The notes beneath the pieces were generated by a model that did no database searches, had not been told where the DNA came from, and saw nothing but the letters and a program-made list of their open reading frames with translations. Positions 47,413-55,558 of a stretch of 64,000 bases of DNA are shown here, piece by piece. The stretch is from Micromonospora sp. HNM0581 (GTDB lineage: Bacteria; Actinomycetota; Actinomycetes; Mycobacteriales; Micromonosporaceae). The stretch covers positions 124,001 through 188,000 of the forward strand of contig NZ_JAASAD010000010.1 in the NCBI RefSeq assembly GCF_012726175.1. The letters run 5' to 3'. Made by a program: the position numbers and the translations under genes. The number at the start of each line of letters is the position of its first letter. Position 1 is the first letter of the stretch.

Positions 47413-47901
47413 GTGACCGTCTACACCCCCAGGTGTGCCGCTCGCGTCCTGCTGGTCGACGCGGGCGGTCGGTTGCTGCTGTTCCGCGGCTTCGACCCGA
47501 CCTGCCCCGAACGCGGGCGTTGGTGGTTCACCCCGGGTGGGGGACTGGATCCGGGGGAGACGTATGCCGAGGGCGCGGTCCGCGAGTTGGCCGAGGAGAC
47601 CGGGCTGCGGCTGACCGTGGCCGACGTCGGCGTGCCCGTGCACGCCGACGTCACCGAGTTCTCTTTCTGCGGCGTGCGGTACCGGCAGGAGCAGCAGTTC
47701 TTCCTGGTACGGGTGACGGCGCACGAGGTCGACACGGCGGGGTTCAGCGAGGTGGAGCGGAGTAGCGTCGACGGTCACCGCTGGTGGTCGGCGGACGAGT
47801 TGAGCGGCACCGGGGAACGCTGCTATCCACTTGACCTTGCAGAGGTGCTGACCCGCGCGTTGGCCGGCACGACGGCTGTCATCGAGGGACGGGAATGCTG
47901 A
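47413..47901 (+). CDS. NUDIX hydrolase
   Basis: 162 residues. The NUDIX box GGLDPGETYAEGAVRELAEE with its TGL ending is complete (GX5EX7REUXEEXGU). The N-terminus AARVLLVDAGGRLLLFRG and C-terminal EVERSSVDGHRWWSADEL are typical. Substrates are nucleoside diphosphates linked to another moiety, not identified. GTG 47413 is chosen: CAGTCT lies 6 nt before it, matching the local leaderless pattern; an in-frame GTG at 47377 adds 12 residues. It overlaps rnhB by 7 bp. Confidence 0.88.
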   Translation: MTVYTPRCAARVLLVDAGGRLLLFRGFDPTCPERGRWWFTPGGGLDPGETYAEGAVRELAEETGLRLTVADVGVPVHADVTEFSFCGVRYRQEQQFFLVRVTAHEVDTAGFSEVERSSVDGHRWWSADELSGTGERCYPLDLAEVLTRALAGTTAVIEGREC

Positions 47902-48707
47902 CTCCACCACGTACCGTGGTACGCCGCGAGGCCGGGCTGTACGCGTTGGAGCGGGCCCTGCAACGGCGCGGCTTCCGACACGTCGCCGGTGCCGACGAGG
48001 CGGGCCGTGGTGCCTGCGCAGGTCCGCTTGTCGCCGCCGCCGTGGTACTGCCGGAGGGCCGGCGGGGCGAGATCCACGGGTTGGCCGACTCGAAGCTGCT
48101 GACGCCGGCCAGTCGGGAACGGATCCACGATGAGGTGGTCGAGCGCGCACTGGCGTACGCGGTGGTGGTCATCCCGGCCGACGAGGTCGACTCCCGTGGG
48201 CTGCATGTGTGCAATCTGGCCGCGATGCGGCGGGCGCTGGCCTCGCTGGTGGTCCGGCCGGAGTACGTCCTGACCGACGGCTTCGGCGTGGACGGCCTGG
48301 GGGCGCCCGGGCTTGCGGTGTGGAAGGGTGACCGGGTGGCCGCCTGCGTGGCGGCGGCGAGTGTACTGGCGAAGGTCACCCGGGATCGGATCATGGTGGA
48401 TCTGGACGCCGAGCATCCCGGTTACGGGTTCGCCGAGCACAAGGGGTACATCACCGCCGAGCACACAGCCGCGCTGCGCGAGCGCGGGCCGTGCCGGGAA
48501 CACCGCTACTCGTATGTCAACGTGGCCGCCGTCTCCGGGCTCGACAGTCGGCCACCCCGCGCCCGGCGACCGCTGGACGCGAGCCGGGACGAGCCGATGG
48601 AGCGCTCGCCCGCCGTAGGGGGTACCGTCGGCGTGGCGTTGGGCGAGCAGCCTTGGCCTCCGGTGCCGGTGGGGGAAGATGTGGTCATGGAAGGCGGAGT
48701 GCGATGA
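47895..48707 (+). CDS. rnhB: Ribonuclease HII
   Basis: Removes RNA primers and single ribonucleotides in DNA. 270 residues. The acidic set is GADEAGRGACAGPLVAAAVV (Asp, Glu), the YVLTDGFG aspartate and SVLAKVTRDRIM. Residues after about 215 form a disordered Arg/Pro tail. It overlaps the NUDIX gene upstream and shares ATGA with DUF2469 downstream, the arrangement seen in mycobacteria and Streptomyces. Confidence 0.97.
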   Translation: MLTPPRTVVRREAGLYALERALQRRGFRHVAGADEAGRGACAGPLVAAAVVLPEGRRGEIHGLADSKLLTPASRERIHDEVVERALAYAVVVIPADEVDSRGLHVCNLAAMRRALASLVVRPEYVLTDGFGVDGLGAPGLAVWKGDRVAACVAAASVLAKVTRDRIMVDLDAEHPGYGFAEHKGYITAEHTAALRERGPCREHRYSYVNVAAVSGLDSRPPRARRPLDASRDEPMERSPAVGGTVGVALGEQPWPPVPVGEDVVMEGGVR

Positions 48708-49027
48708 GCGCGGAAGATCTCGAAAAGTACGAGACAGAGATGGAGCTCCAGCTCTACCGGGAGTACCGCGACATCGTCCGTCAGTTCTCCTACGTGGTGG
48801 AGACCGAGCGCCGGTTCTACCTGGCCAACCAGGTCGACCTGCACGTGCGCAACTCCGACGGCGAGGTCTACTTCGAGGTCGAGATGCACGACGCCTGGGT
48901 CTGGGACATGTATCGTCCAGCCCGTTTCGTGAAGAATGTCCGGGTGATGACGTTCAAGGACGTCAACGTCGAAGAGTTGGAGAAGCCGGAGATTTCTCTC
49001 CCCGCCGACTCCGGCTTCGGCGGCTGA
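48704..49027 (+). CDS. DUF2469 protein
   Basis: 107 residues, acidic: MSAEDLEKYETEMELQLYRE, then VVETERRFYLANQVDLHVR and FEVEMHDAWVWDMYRPARFV. An actinobacteria-wide family next to rnhB (Rv2901c in M. tuberculosis); function unknown. The ATG overlaps the rnhB stop. No catalytic motif is visible. Confidence 0.95.
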   Translation: MSAEDLEKYETEMELQLYREYRDIVRQFSYVVETERRFYLANQVDLHVRNSDGEVYFEVEMHDAWVWDMYRPARFVKNVRVMTFKDVNVEELEKPEISLPADSGFGG

Positions 49028-49191
49028 TTCGGGTACCGACTGGGGCGGTGACGGCGGACCCCCACCCGTCGCGACCGGCCCTCGTTCCACAGTGCACCGA
49101 AGCGTGTGTCGGAATCGGTGGCATCGCCCCCCCGGGTGCCCGGCGAGTCGGGACGGCAGCCGCCCATAGCAGATCGACAGCTTCGTGCGTG

Positions 49192-49223
49192 GACTGTCCA
49201 CAGGACGTCCGACCGTCCACAGG
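49192..49223. repeat. Paired GACyGTCCACAGG motif, 19-bp period
   Basis: GACTGTCCACAGG and GACCGTCCACAGG start at 49192 and 49211 and differ in one base. Each resembles an actinobacterial DnaA box (TTGTCCACA) with one or two mismatches. A similar pair in inverted orientation lies at 55431-55457, on the far side of the xerC-yraN block. Confidence 0.5.
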
Positions 49224-49252
49224 GGGGCTGCGGTGGGCGGTGGCGGACAAAG

Positions 49253-50002
49253 ATGCCGACCACAATCGACCGCATGCGACCGCGGATGGCGATGACCGGT
49301 GGACTCACCACGCTCCTGTTGCTCGCCCCCTCCGGGCCGGTGGGCGGTGCGGCCTGGGCGATTGGTCGGCTGCCTCCGCCGGCCACGTCGAGCGGCTGGC
49401 CGGACCAGCCGGCCACATCCGGGCTGGACGGCAACCTGCGTGTCGACGGCGGCGGGGTGTTCCGCTGGCCGGTCGACGGCGCACCGGAGCCGGTGCGCAG
49501 GTTCGACCCGCCACGCCGCCCGTGGCTTGCCGGTCATCGGGGAGTCGACCTGCTCGTCCCTGCCGCCGCCACGATCCGTGCGGCCGGAGCGGGCACGATC
49601 CTGTTCGCCGGCATGGTCGCCGACCGGCCGGTGATCACGGTCGGGCACCCCGACGGGCTACGGACCACCTACGAACCGGTCCGACCGATCGTCACGGTGG
49701 GCACGATGGTGCCGGCCGGGGCGCCCCTGGGCACGCTGCTGCCCGGGCACGCCGGCTGTCCGGGCGTCGCGTGCCTGCACTGGGGACTGCGGCGGGGGGA
49801 GGACTATCTCGATCCGCTCGCTCTGCTCGGTCTCGGACGGGCCCGGCTGCTTCCCGTCGGTGGCGTCGCCGTCAGCCGTGAGCGTCCGCTCACCGTTGGG
49901 CGAGCAGTCCGGGCAGCCCGACGGCCAATCGCTGGTACTCCTCGGGCGTGTTGTAAATCTGGCCGCACAACCGCAGCCAGCCGCGTCCGTCCCAGTTGGT
50001 GA
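49253..50002 (+). CDS. M23 (LytM-type) peptidase-like secreted protein
   Basis: About 249 residues. A signal-peptide-like N-terminus (MRPRMAMTGGLTTLLLLAP...) is followed by the M23 domain: HRGVDLLVPAAATIRAAGAG with the metal-binding His and Asp, ending CLHWGLRRGEDYLDPLALLGL. The usual HxH is reduced to CLH, so catalytic competence is uncertain. The last ~40 residues extend 113 bp into the convergent aminotransferase gene, beyond the normal family end. M23 genes of this type lie next to rpsB in other actinobacteria; here it follows DUF2469. Confidence 0.8.
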   Translation: MPTTIDRMRPRMAMTGGLTTLLLLAPSGPVGGAAWAIGRLPPPATSSGWPDQPATSGLDGNLRVDGGGVFRWPVDGAPEPVRRFDPPRRPWLAGHRGVDLLVPAAATIRAAGAGTILFAGMVADRPVITVGHPDGLRTTYEPVRPIVTVGTMVPAGAPLGTLLPGHAGCPGVACLHWGLRRGEDYLDPLALLGLGRARLLPVGGVAVSRERPLTVGRAVRAARRPIAGTPRACCKSGRTTAASRVRPSW

Positions 50003-51071
50003 CCGCGACCTGGGTGGCGAGCCGCTGGGCGATCCGGGTCTGCAATGCCCGGGCACCGTCCAGGGTGGTGGCGAGGTCCGCAGGCAACGGGACGAGCCGC
50101 ATGGCGACCGTCGGTCCACCGGGGTCGGGCAGGTCGGTCGGTGGCACGCCCAACGCGTCCCCCACCACCCGCTGCCCGTACGCGGCCAGGCCGGCGTTGT
50201 GGGCGCGTACCCGGTCCACACCGAGGCTGCGTAGCACGTAGAGTCCCACCGGCGCGCTCAACCAGGCCGTGTAGTCCGAGGTTGCCTGCCACTCCAGACG
50301 GGCCGGGAACCCCGAGTCCTGTTCCCAGGAGACCACCAGCGGCTCGATCCGGTCCCGCCATGGGGCTGCCACCACAAGCACGGCGGTGCCGCGCGGCGCG
50401 TACCCCCACTTGTGCAGATTGCCGACCCAGAAATCGGCACCGATGCTGCGTACTGATGTCGGCAGCATGCCCGGGGCGTGCGCGGCGTCGACAAGTACCG
50501 GTACGCCGTGCTCGCCGGCCACCCCGGTGATCGCGGCGACCGGGAACAGCCGGGCCGTGGCGGAGGTGAGCTGGTCGATCACCAGCAGGCGGGTCCGGCC
50601 CGGCCGCAGTCCGTGCCGCACGATCTGCACCACCTCTTCGTCGGTGGCGGTCAACGGGACCCGCACGATCCGGTGGGTGGCCCCGGTGCGGCGGCACTCC
50701 CGACGGATGGAGTGTTCGACGGCACCGTAGCCGTGGTCGGTGGTGAGCACCTCGTCACCGGAAGTCAGCCCGAGGGACTGCAACACCACCGCGGCACCGG
50801 TGGTGACGTTCGTGGTCAGGGCGGTGCCTTCGGGATCTGCGCCGAGGAAACCCGCCAGATGCCGGCGGGCGTGCGCGATTCGGTCGACCAGGCCCTGCGA
50901 GAAGAACCGCAGCGGGTTGGCCTCCATCTCGTCGCGCAGCCGTTGCTGGGCGCGTTGCGCCATGATCGGGACCGCTCCGAACGAGCCGTGGTTGAGGTGA
51001 CTGACGGCCGGGTCGAGGGAGAAGAGCAGGCTCGCACCGGTGATCGGCTCGGGGGGTGGCGCAACGCTCAC
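49890..51071 (-). CDS. Aminotransferase class V-fold PLP enzyme (isopenicillin-N-epimerase-like)
   Basis: 393 residues. HLNHGSFGAVP at the N-terminus, ALTTNVTTGAAVVLQSL, VLVDAAHAPGMLP (the PLP Asp and His) and WVGNLHKWGYAPRGTAVL with the Schiff-base Lys mark the class V family; SWEQDSGFPARLEWQATSD is typical of the epimerase-like branch. The true substrate is unknown; relatives include cysteine desulfurase-like and EgtE-type C-S lyases. GTG 51071 starts the protein. Its 3' end overlaps the convergent M23 gene. Confidence 0.85.
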   Translation of the reverse strand: MSVAPPPEPITGASLLFSLDPAVSHLNHGSFGAVPIMAQRAQQRLRDEMEANPLRFFSQGLVDRIAHARRHLAGFLGADPEGTALTTNVTTGAAVVLQSLGLTSGDEVLTTDHGYGAVEHSIRRECRRTGATHRIVRVPLTATDEEVVQIVRHGLRPGRTRLLVIDQLTSATARLFPVAAITGVAGEHGVPVLVDAAHAPGMLPTSVRSIGADFWVGNLHKWGYAPRGTAVLVVAAPWRDRIEPLVVSWEQDSGFPARLEWQATSDYTAWLSAPVGLYVLRSLGVDRVRAHNAGLAAYGQRVVGDALGVPPTDLPDPGGPTVAMRLVPLPADLATTLDGARALQTRIAQRLATQVAVTNWDGRGWLRLCGQIYNTPEEYQRLAVGLPGLLAQR

Positions 51072-51198
51072 CCGATGATCGTATCCGTCGACGGGGCGTG
51101 CCCCGTGCTGCTTGCCGCTTGTCACCCTTGGTGGCCTACCTGTTTGGTGTGGTCCGACTGTCGCGCCCGGCCCAGGCTGGCATCTGGTCGTGCGGTCG

Positions 51199-52185
51199 TC
51201 AGGCGCGTGGGTGGGCCTGGCGGTAGGCGGCCCGGAGTCGTTCCACCGAGACATGGGTGTAGATCTGGGTACTGGCCAGCGAGGAATGTCCGAGCAGTTC
51301 CTGCACCGCCCGTAGGTCCGCTCCGCCTTCGAGTAGGTGAGTGGCGGCCGAGTGGCGCAACGCGTGCGGACTGGTGTGAGGCAATCCCGCCGCCTCGGCG
51401 TAGCCGCCGACGATCCGGCGGGCGGTGGTCGGGTGCAGCCGACCACCGCGGGCACCGAGCAGCAGCGCGTCCCGGGCATCGGGGACCACCAGGACCGGCC
51501 GTCCGTGCCGCAGCCAGTCGTCGATGGCGCGTTGCGCCGGCAGCCCGTACGGCACCGCCCGCTCCCGGCCGCCTTTGCCGTGTACCCGGACGACCCGACG
51601 GTCCTCATCGATGTCACCCGTGTCGATCCCGCACACCTCGCTGACCCGTACCCCGGTGCCGTAGAGCAGTTCGAGTAGGAGCCGGTCGCGTAGCCGTACC
51701 GCCTCGTCGGTGTGCCCGGACCCCGCCGTCGTGGGCGAGTCTCCGACGGTCTGAGGACCGGCGCCGCACGTCGGGGTGGCCTGGCGGAGGGCGGGTTCCT
51801 CGACAAGGATGGCCGCCTGGTCGGGACGAAGCACCGTCGGCAGCGTCCGGCGTGGTCGCGGGCTGGCCAACGTGGCGGCGACGTCGGTACTCAGCAACCC
51901 TTTCCGGTGCGCCCAGGCGCTGAAGGTGCGGGCCGCTGCGGCTCTCCGGGCCAGTGAGGTGCGGGCGGCGCCGGTCGTTCGTTGCCGGGCCAGCCAGCTG
52001 CGTACCGTGTCGAGGCTCAGTTCGGACACTTCGGTGCACCCCATCCGCCCGGCGTGGTCGAACAGCGACACCAGGTCGGCGACGTACGCCCGCACGGTGT
52101 GCGCGGAGCGGTTCCGGACCGAGGTTAGGTGCCCCGCGAACTCGTCCACGGCGCTGCGCAGCGGGGTCGGTAGCGCGTCGTGCAT
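51199..52185 (-). CDS. xerC: Tyrosine recombinase XerC
   Basis: 328 residues. The N-terminal SAM-like DNA-binding domain (FAGHLTSVRNRSAHTVRAYV) and C-terminal catalytic domain are complete: Arg in YGTGVRVSEV, Lys in VHGKGGRERAV, HALRHSAATHLL, LGHSSLASTQIYTHVS with nucleophile Tyr309. It resolves chromosome dimers at dif with XerD. An insertion of about 25 residues (ALRQATPTCGAGPQTVGDSP and following) lies just before the catalytic domain. The start is uncertain; ATG 52185 gives the normal N-terminus. Confidence 0.94.
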   Translation of the reverse strand: MHDALPTPLRSAVDEFAGHLTSVRNRSAHTVRAYVADLVSLFDHAGRMGCTEVSELSLDTVRSWLARQRTTGAARTSLARRAAAARTFSAWAHRKGLLSTDVAATLASPRPRRTLPTVLRPDQAAILVEEPALRQATPTCGAGPQTVGDSPTTAGSGHTDEAVRLRDRLLLELLYGTGVRVSEVCGIDTGDIDEDRRVVRVHGKGGRERAVPYGLPAQRAIDDWLRHGRPVLVVPDARDALLLGARGGRLHPTTARRIVGGYAEAAGLPHTSPHALRHSAATHLLEGGADLRAVQELLGHSSLASTQIYTHVSVERLRAAYRQAHPRA

Positions 52186-52243
52186 CGCCTGGGTGCCCTT
52201 TGCGGCCTGTCCCCTCCCGCCCGTCCTGCCCACGAGCTCCACC

Positions 52244-53434
52244 CTACGTGCCGGGCCGGGTGGCCTGCCGGCTCGGCGGAACCAGGGCATAGCCGTCCTC
52301 CCGGCGTACCACCAGGGCCAGTTCCTCCAGTAGCGGCAGTTTGCGCAGCACCGTGCGGACGGCGAGACCCGCCCGTGCGGCCAGGGCATCCACGCCGATG
52401 CGGTTGCGTCGCGGCATCGCCTCCACGATCGACCGGGCATCGTCGTCGAGCAGGTCGGTGGGCCGTTCGGGTCCACGCGGCACCGGGGCCAGTTCGCCAA
52501 TCCGGCCCACCTCCTCCAGCACCTGGGCGAGGCCCGTCACCAAGCGTGCCTCCGGATATTCCCGGAGCATCTCGTGGGCGCCGACGGACATCGCCGAGGT
52601 GACCGGGCCCGGCACCACCATTGCGGGTCGGCCGAGAGCGATGGCCCGCCGGGTGGTCTGCGTCGCGCCACTGCGGGCCGCTGCCTCGACCAGCACGGTG
52701 CCCCTCGTCCCCGCCGCGATCACCCGGTTGCGGATGAGGAAGCGAGGACGCAGTGGCTCCGCACCCGGCGGCCATTCGCTCACCAGCAGACCGGTGTCGG
52801 CGATGCGGTCGAACAGCGCGGCGTTGCCCATCGGGTAAGCACGATCCACTCCGCAGGCCAGCACCGCGACGGTGAGCCCGCCGGCGTTCAGCGCACCACG
52901 GTGCGCGGCGGCGTCGATGCCGAACGCGCCACCGGAGACGACGGTCCAGCCTCGGTTGGCCAGGCCGTAGCCCAGCTCCGTGGCGATGTGGGTGCCGTAC
53001 GCCGTGGCGGCTCGCGACCCCACCACCGCTACGGACCGGTCCAGCGCCTCGGCCAGCGGCCACGATCCGCGTACCCAGAAGCAGAGCGGTGGTGCGGTTT
53101 CCACGTCCACCCGACGACGGGCCTCGAACAGGCGGAGCGTGCACAGGCTCCGCACCGTCCCGGGCCATTCGTCGTCGCCGGGGATGACGACCCGGACACC
53201 GAGCCGGTCGGCACGGTGCAGAGCCTCGGCGGCGATCACCCTGGCGTCACCGGCACGGCTGCGCGCCGCCACGGATTCACGCAACGCCTGCTGAGGTGCT
53301 CCGCCGTCCAACAACAGGTCCAACGCGCCGACCGGACCAAGCTCGTCGACGAGATCGTGCACCGACCGGGTGCCCGGTTCGGTCAGCCAGGTCAACGCCA
53401 CCCGGGCCAGGGTCAACTCCTCGTTGGTGCTCAT
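52244..53434 (-). CDS. dprA: DNA-processing protein DprA
   Basis: 396 residues. The Rossmann domain starts VAVVGSRAATAYGTHIATELG, then SGGAFGIDAAAHRGAL, LACGVDRAYPMGNAALFD and FLIRNRVIAAGTRGTVLVEAA. A winged-helix C-terminal part (DDDARSIVEAMPRRNRIGVD) is the DprA DML1-like domain. It loads RecA on incoming single-stranded DNA in transformable bacteria; in actinobacteria its role is less clear. ATG 53434 overlaps the yifB stop. Confidence 0.95.
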   Translation of the reverse strand: MSTNEELTLARVALTWLTEPGTRSVHDLVDELGPVGALDLLLDGGAPQQALRESVAARSRAGDARVIAAEALHRADRLGVRVVIPGDDEWPGTVRSLCTLRLFEARRRVDVETAPPLCFWVRGSWPLAEALDRSVAVVGSRAATAYGTHIATELGYGLANRGWTVVSGGAFGIDAAAHRGALNAGGLTVAVLACGVDRAYPMGNAALFDRIADTGLLVSEWPPGAEPLRPRFLIRNRVIAAGTRGTVLVEAAARSGATQTTRRAIALGRPAMVVPGPVTSAMSVGAHEMLREYPEARLVTGLAQVLEEVGRIGELAPVPRGPERPTDLLDDDARSIVEAMPRRNRIGVDALAARAGLAVRTVLRKLPLLEELALVVRREDGYALVPPSRQATRPGT

Positions 53435-54948
53435 GTGCCTTCTCCCGTCCTGAGCGCGATGGCCTCGCCGACGTCCCCTGCGTCCGGCCGTGCCCGCCCG
53501 TCGAGGTCGGCGATCGTCCAGGCGAGTCGGACGACCCGGTCGAAGCCACGGGCGGACAGTGATCCCGAGTCGAGCCGGGACCGCAGCTCTGCGGTGACCC
53601 GGCCGGGCAGCCGCCACGGCGCCCGACGCAGATCTGGGCCGGGTGTCTCGGCGTTGAGCCGCCGACCCAGTGGTGCCCAACGCTCGGCCGCCGTCGCCCG
53701 TGCCGCCGCGACCCGCTGGGCGACCACCGCGGAGGACTCGTGACCGGTGGTCTCCATCAGCTCGGCGGCACGCATCGGTGGTAGGCGCACCTGGAGATCG
53801 ATCCGATCGAGCAGCGGACCGGAGAGCCGGCCGAGGTAACGGCGGCGGGCCAGCGGGGCACACTCACAGCGGTCGTCGCCGGCCGGGTTGGCACACGGGC
53901 ACGGGTTGGCCGCCAGAACCAGTTGGGCGCGGGCTGGGTATTCGGCGCTTCCCCGGCTGCGGGTCAGCAGCACCCGGCCGTGCTCCAACGGTTGACGCAG
54001 CGCCTCCAACGCCGCCTTGCTGAACTCGGGCGCCTCGTCCATCAGAAGTACCCCCCGGTGGGCGAGGGACATCGCACCGGGGCGGGCGAGCCCTGACCCG
54101 CCACCGACGATCGAGGGGACGGTCGCGGTGTGATGAGGTGCCTGGAACGGTGGGCGGCGGATCAACCGGCCGCCTGCCGGCAGCAGACCGGCGATCGAAT
54201 GCAGTGCGGTGACTTCCAACGCGGCCTCGTCGTCCAGCTCCGGCAGGATCGACGGCAGGCGTTCGGCGAGCATCGTCTTGCCCGCCCCGGGCGGCCCGAT
54301 CAGGGCCAGATGGTGTCCACCGGCGGCGGCGACCTCCAGAGCCCGGCGACCCAGTCCCTGCCCGGCGACTTCGGCCAGGTCGGGGCCGGGTGGCTGCGGT
54401 GACGGAGCGTCGACCGGCGGCTCGATCAGCGGCGTGCCGTCGCGGACGAAGGAGACCAGCCGGTGCAGGGTGTCCACGCCACGTACCAGCAGCCCGGGGA
54501 CGACGGCCGCCTCGGCGGTGTTGTCGGCCGGAACGATTACCCGCCGTACACCGGCCTTTGCCGCCGACGCGACCATCGGCAGCACGCCCCGGACCGGTCG
54601 CACGGTGCCGTCCAGGCCCAGCTCCCCGAGGACCGCCACACCCTCGAGCGGCACCAGCGGGAGCTCGCCCGACCCGCCGAGCAGTGCCACCGCGATCGCC
54701 AGGTCGAACGCCGAACCGAACTTGGGCAGGGTGGCCGGCAACAGGTTGAGTGTGATCCGGCGGTTCGGCCAGCGCTGGCCGGAGTTGACCACCGCCGCCC
54801 GGACGCGATCACGTGCCTCGTGCAGAGCAGTGTCCGGTAACCCGGAGATCACCACCCCGGGCAGGCCGGCAGCGAGATCCACTTCTACCTCCACCAACTG
54901 CCCGGTCACCCCGACCAGACCGACGCAGAGCACCCGCGCGTAGCTCAT
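53431..54948 (-). CDS. YifB/ComM family Mg-chelatase-like AAA ATPase
   Basis: 505 residues. An N-terminal Lon-protease-like domain (VDLAAGLPGVVISGLPDTAL, PATLPKFGSAFDLAIAVALL) precedes the AAA core: Walker A LIGPPGAGKTMLAERLPSIL near 217, GVLLMDEAPEFSKAALEAL (Walker B) and the zinc-like CPCANPAGDDRCECAPLARR. ComM extends D-loops during natural transformation in Vibrio and Haemophilus. Overlaps dprA by ATGA, a conserved pairing. Confidence 0.95.
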   Translation of the reverse strand: MSYARVLCVGLVGVTGQLVEVEVDLAAGLPGVVISGLPDTALHEARDRVRAAVVNSGQRWPNRRITLNLLPATLPKFGSAFDLAIAVALLGGSGELPLVPLEGVAVLGELGLDGTVRPVRGVLPMVASAAKAGVRRVIVPADNTAEAAVVPGLLVRGVDTLHRLVSFVRDGTPLIEPPVDAPSPQPPGPDLAEVAGQGLGRRALEVAAAGGHHLALIGPPGAGKTMLAERLPSILPELDDEAALEVTALHSIAGLLPAGGRLIRRPPFQAPHHTATVPSIVGGGSGLARPGAMSLAHRGVLLMDEAPEFSKAALEALRQPLEHGRVLLTRSRGSAEYPARAQLVLAANPCPCANPAGDDRCECAPLARRRYLGRLSGPLLDRIDLQVRLPPMRAAELMETTGHESSAVVAQRVAAARATAAERWAPLGRRLNAETPGPDLRRAPWRLPGRVTAELRSRLDSGSLSARGFDRVVRLAWTIADLDGRARPDAGDVGEAIALRTGEGT

Positions 54949-55015
54949 CGCCCCGCCTCGCTTCGCTCGGTACCCGGACGCGGCACCCGGGCGCTGCGCT
55001 GGCGGATGTGCCCGC

Positions 55016-55378
55016 TCACCGGAACGCGTCCTTGACGTGCTCGACGTGTGCCCGGCCGACGCGGGGCAGCAGCACCGAGATGACGTCGAAGCGGACCTCG
55101 TCGGCGGTGGTGCCGGTGGCGGCGAGCCAGGCGGCGGCGAGCCCCCGTAGCCGGCGGGCCTTGCGGGGTACCACCGCCTCGGCGGGGCTGCCGAAGGTCG
55201 CGGTGCGCCGCGTCTTCACCTCGCAGAAGGCGAGCACCGCTCCGTCCCAGGCAACGATGTCGATCTCCCCGGCGCGGCAGCGCCAGTTGCGGGCCACTGG
55301 GCGTAGTCCCGCCTCGATCAGATGCCGTACGGCGCAGCGTTCCCCGTACCCGCCGATCGCCTGGTTGCGCTTGGTCAT
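55016..55378 (-). CDS. yraN: YraN family endonuclease-like protein
   Basis: 120 residues. The restriction-endonuclease fold is seen in GERCAVRHLIEAGLRPVARN, then CRAGEIDIVAWDGAVLAFCEVKTRRT, which contains the D-x(n)-ExK motif (Asp, Glu-Val-Lys). Function is unknown; it is always near rnhB, yifB or dprA. ATG 55378 (MTKRNQAIGGYGE) is chosen because the longer frame to 55546 has no family similarity. First gene of yraN-yifB-dprA-xerC. Confidence 0.94.
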   Translation of the reverse strand: MTKRNQAIGGYGERCAVRHLIEAGLRPVARNWRCRAGEIDIVAWDGAVLAFCEVKTRRTATFGSPAEAVVPRKARRLRGLAAAWLAATGTTADEVRFDVISVLLPRVGRAHVEHVKDAFR

Positions 55379-55430
55379 GACCGGCACCCTGCTCCCGTCC
55401 AGAGCGTGCGGCGACCCCACCTTGGTGTTC

Positions 55431-55457
55431 TGTGGACGGCCGAGGCAGTTGTGGACG
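55431..55457. repeat. Paired TGTGGACG motif, 19-bp period
   Basis: TGTGGACG occurs at 55431 and 55450, 53-80 bp upstream of the yraN start. Read on the minus strand this is CGTCCACA-n11-CGTCCACA, the same layout and spacing as the pair at 49192-49223. Either a regulator or DnaA-box pair, or a trace of the inversion discussed in the findings. Confidence 0.5.
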
Positions 55458-55479
55458 AACGGACGATCATGCACTAGTT

Positions 55480-55491
55480 GTGCTATAGCAC
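55480..55491. promoter_or_regulatory. 12-bp palindrome between divergent yraN and membrane-protein genes
   Basis: GTGCTATAGCAC is a perfect palindrome; the preceding GCACTAGTTGTGC forms an overlapping inverted repeat with it. It lies between the yraN start and the -10 at 55546, so it may be an operator for either gene. Confidence 0.45.
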
Positions 55492-55545
55492 TCTTGGTGG
55501 GCTGGTCAGACGCGGGGTCGGATGGCGTGCTGAGCGCTCGTCGCA

Positions 55546-55551
55546 TACGGT
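55546..55551 (+). promoter_or_regulatory. Leaderless -10 element for the membrane protein
   Basis: TACGGT lies 7 nt before the GTG at 55559, with no Shine-Dalgarno. It decides the start of this gene. Confidence 0.5.
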
Positions 55552-55558
55552 GCCGGGC

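Noticed and set aside
49194..49221. DnaA-box-like nonamers considered as a replication origin
   Set aside because: Only two imperfect boxes, no dnaA/dnaN nearby and no A/T-rich unwinding region.
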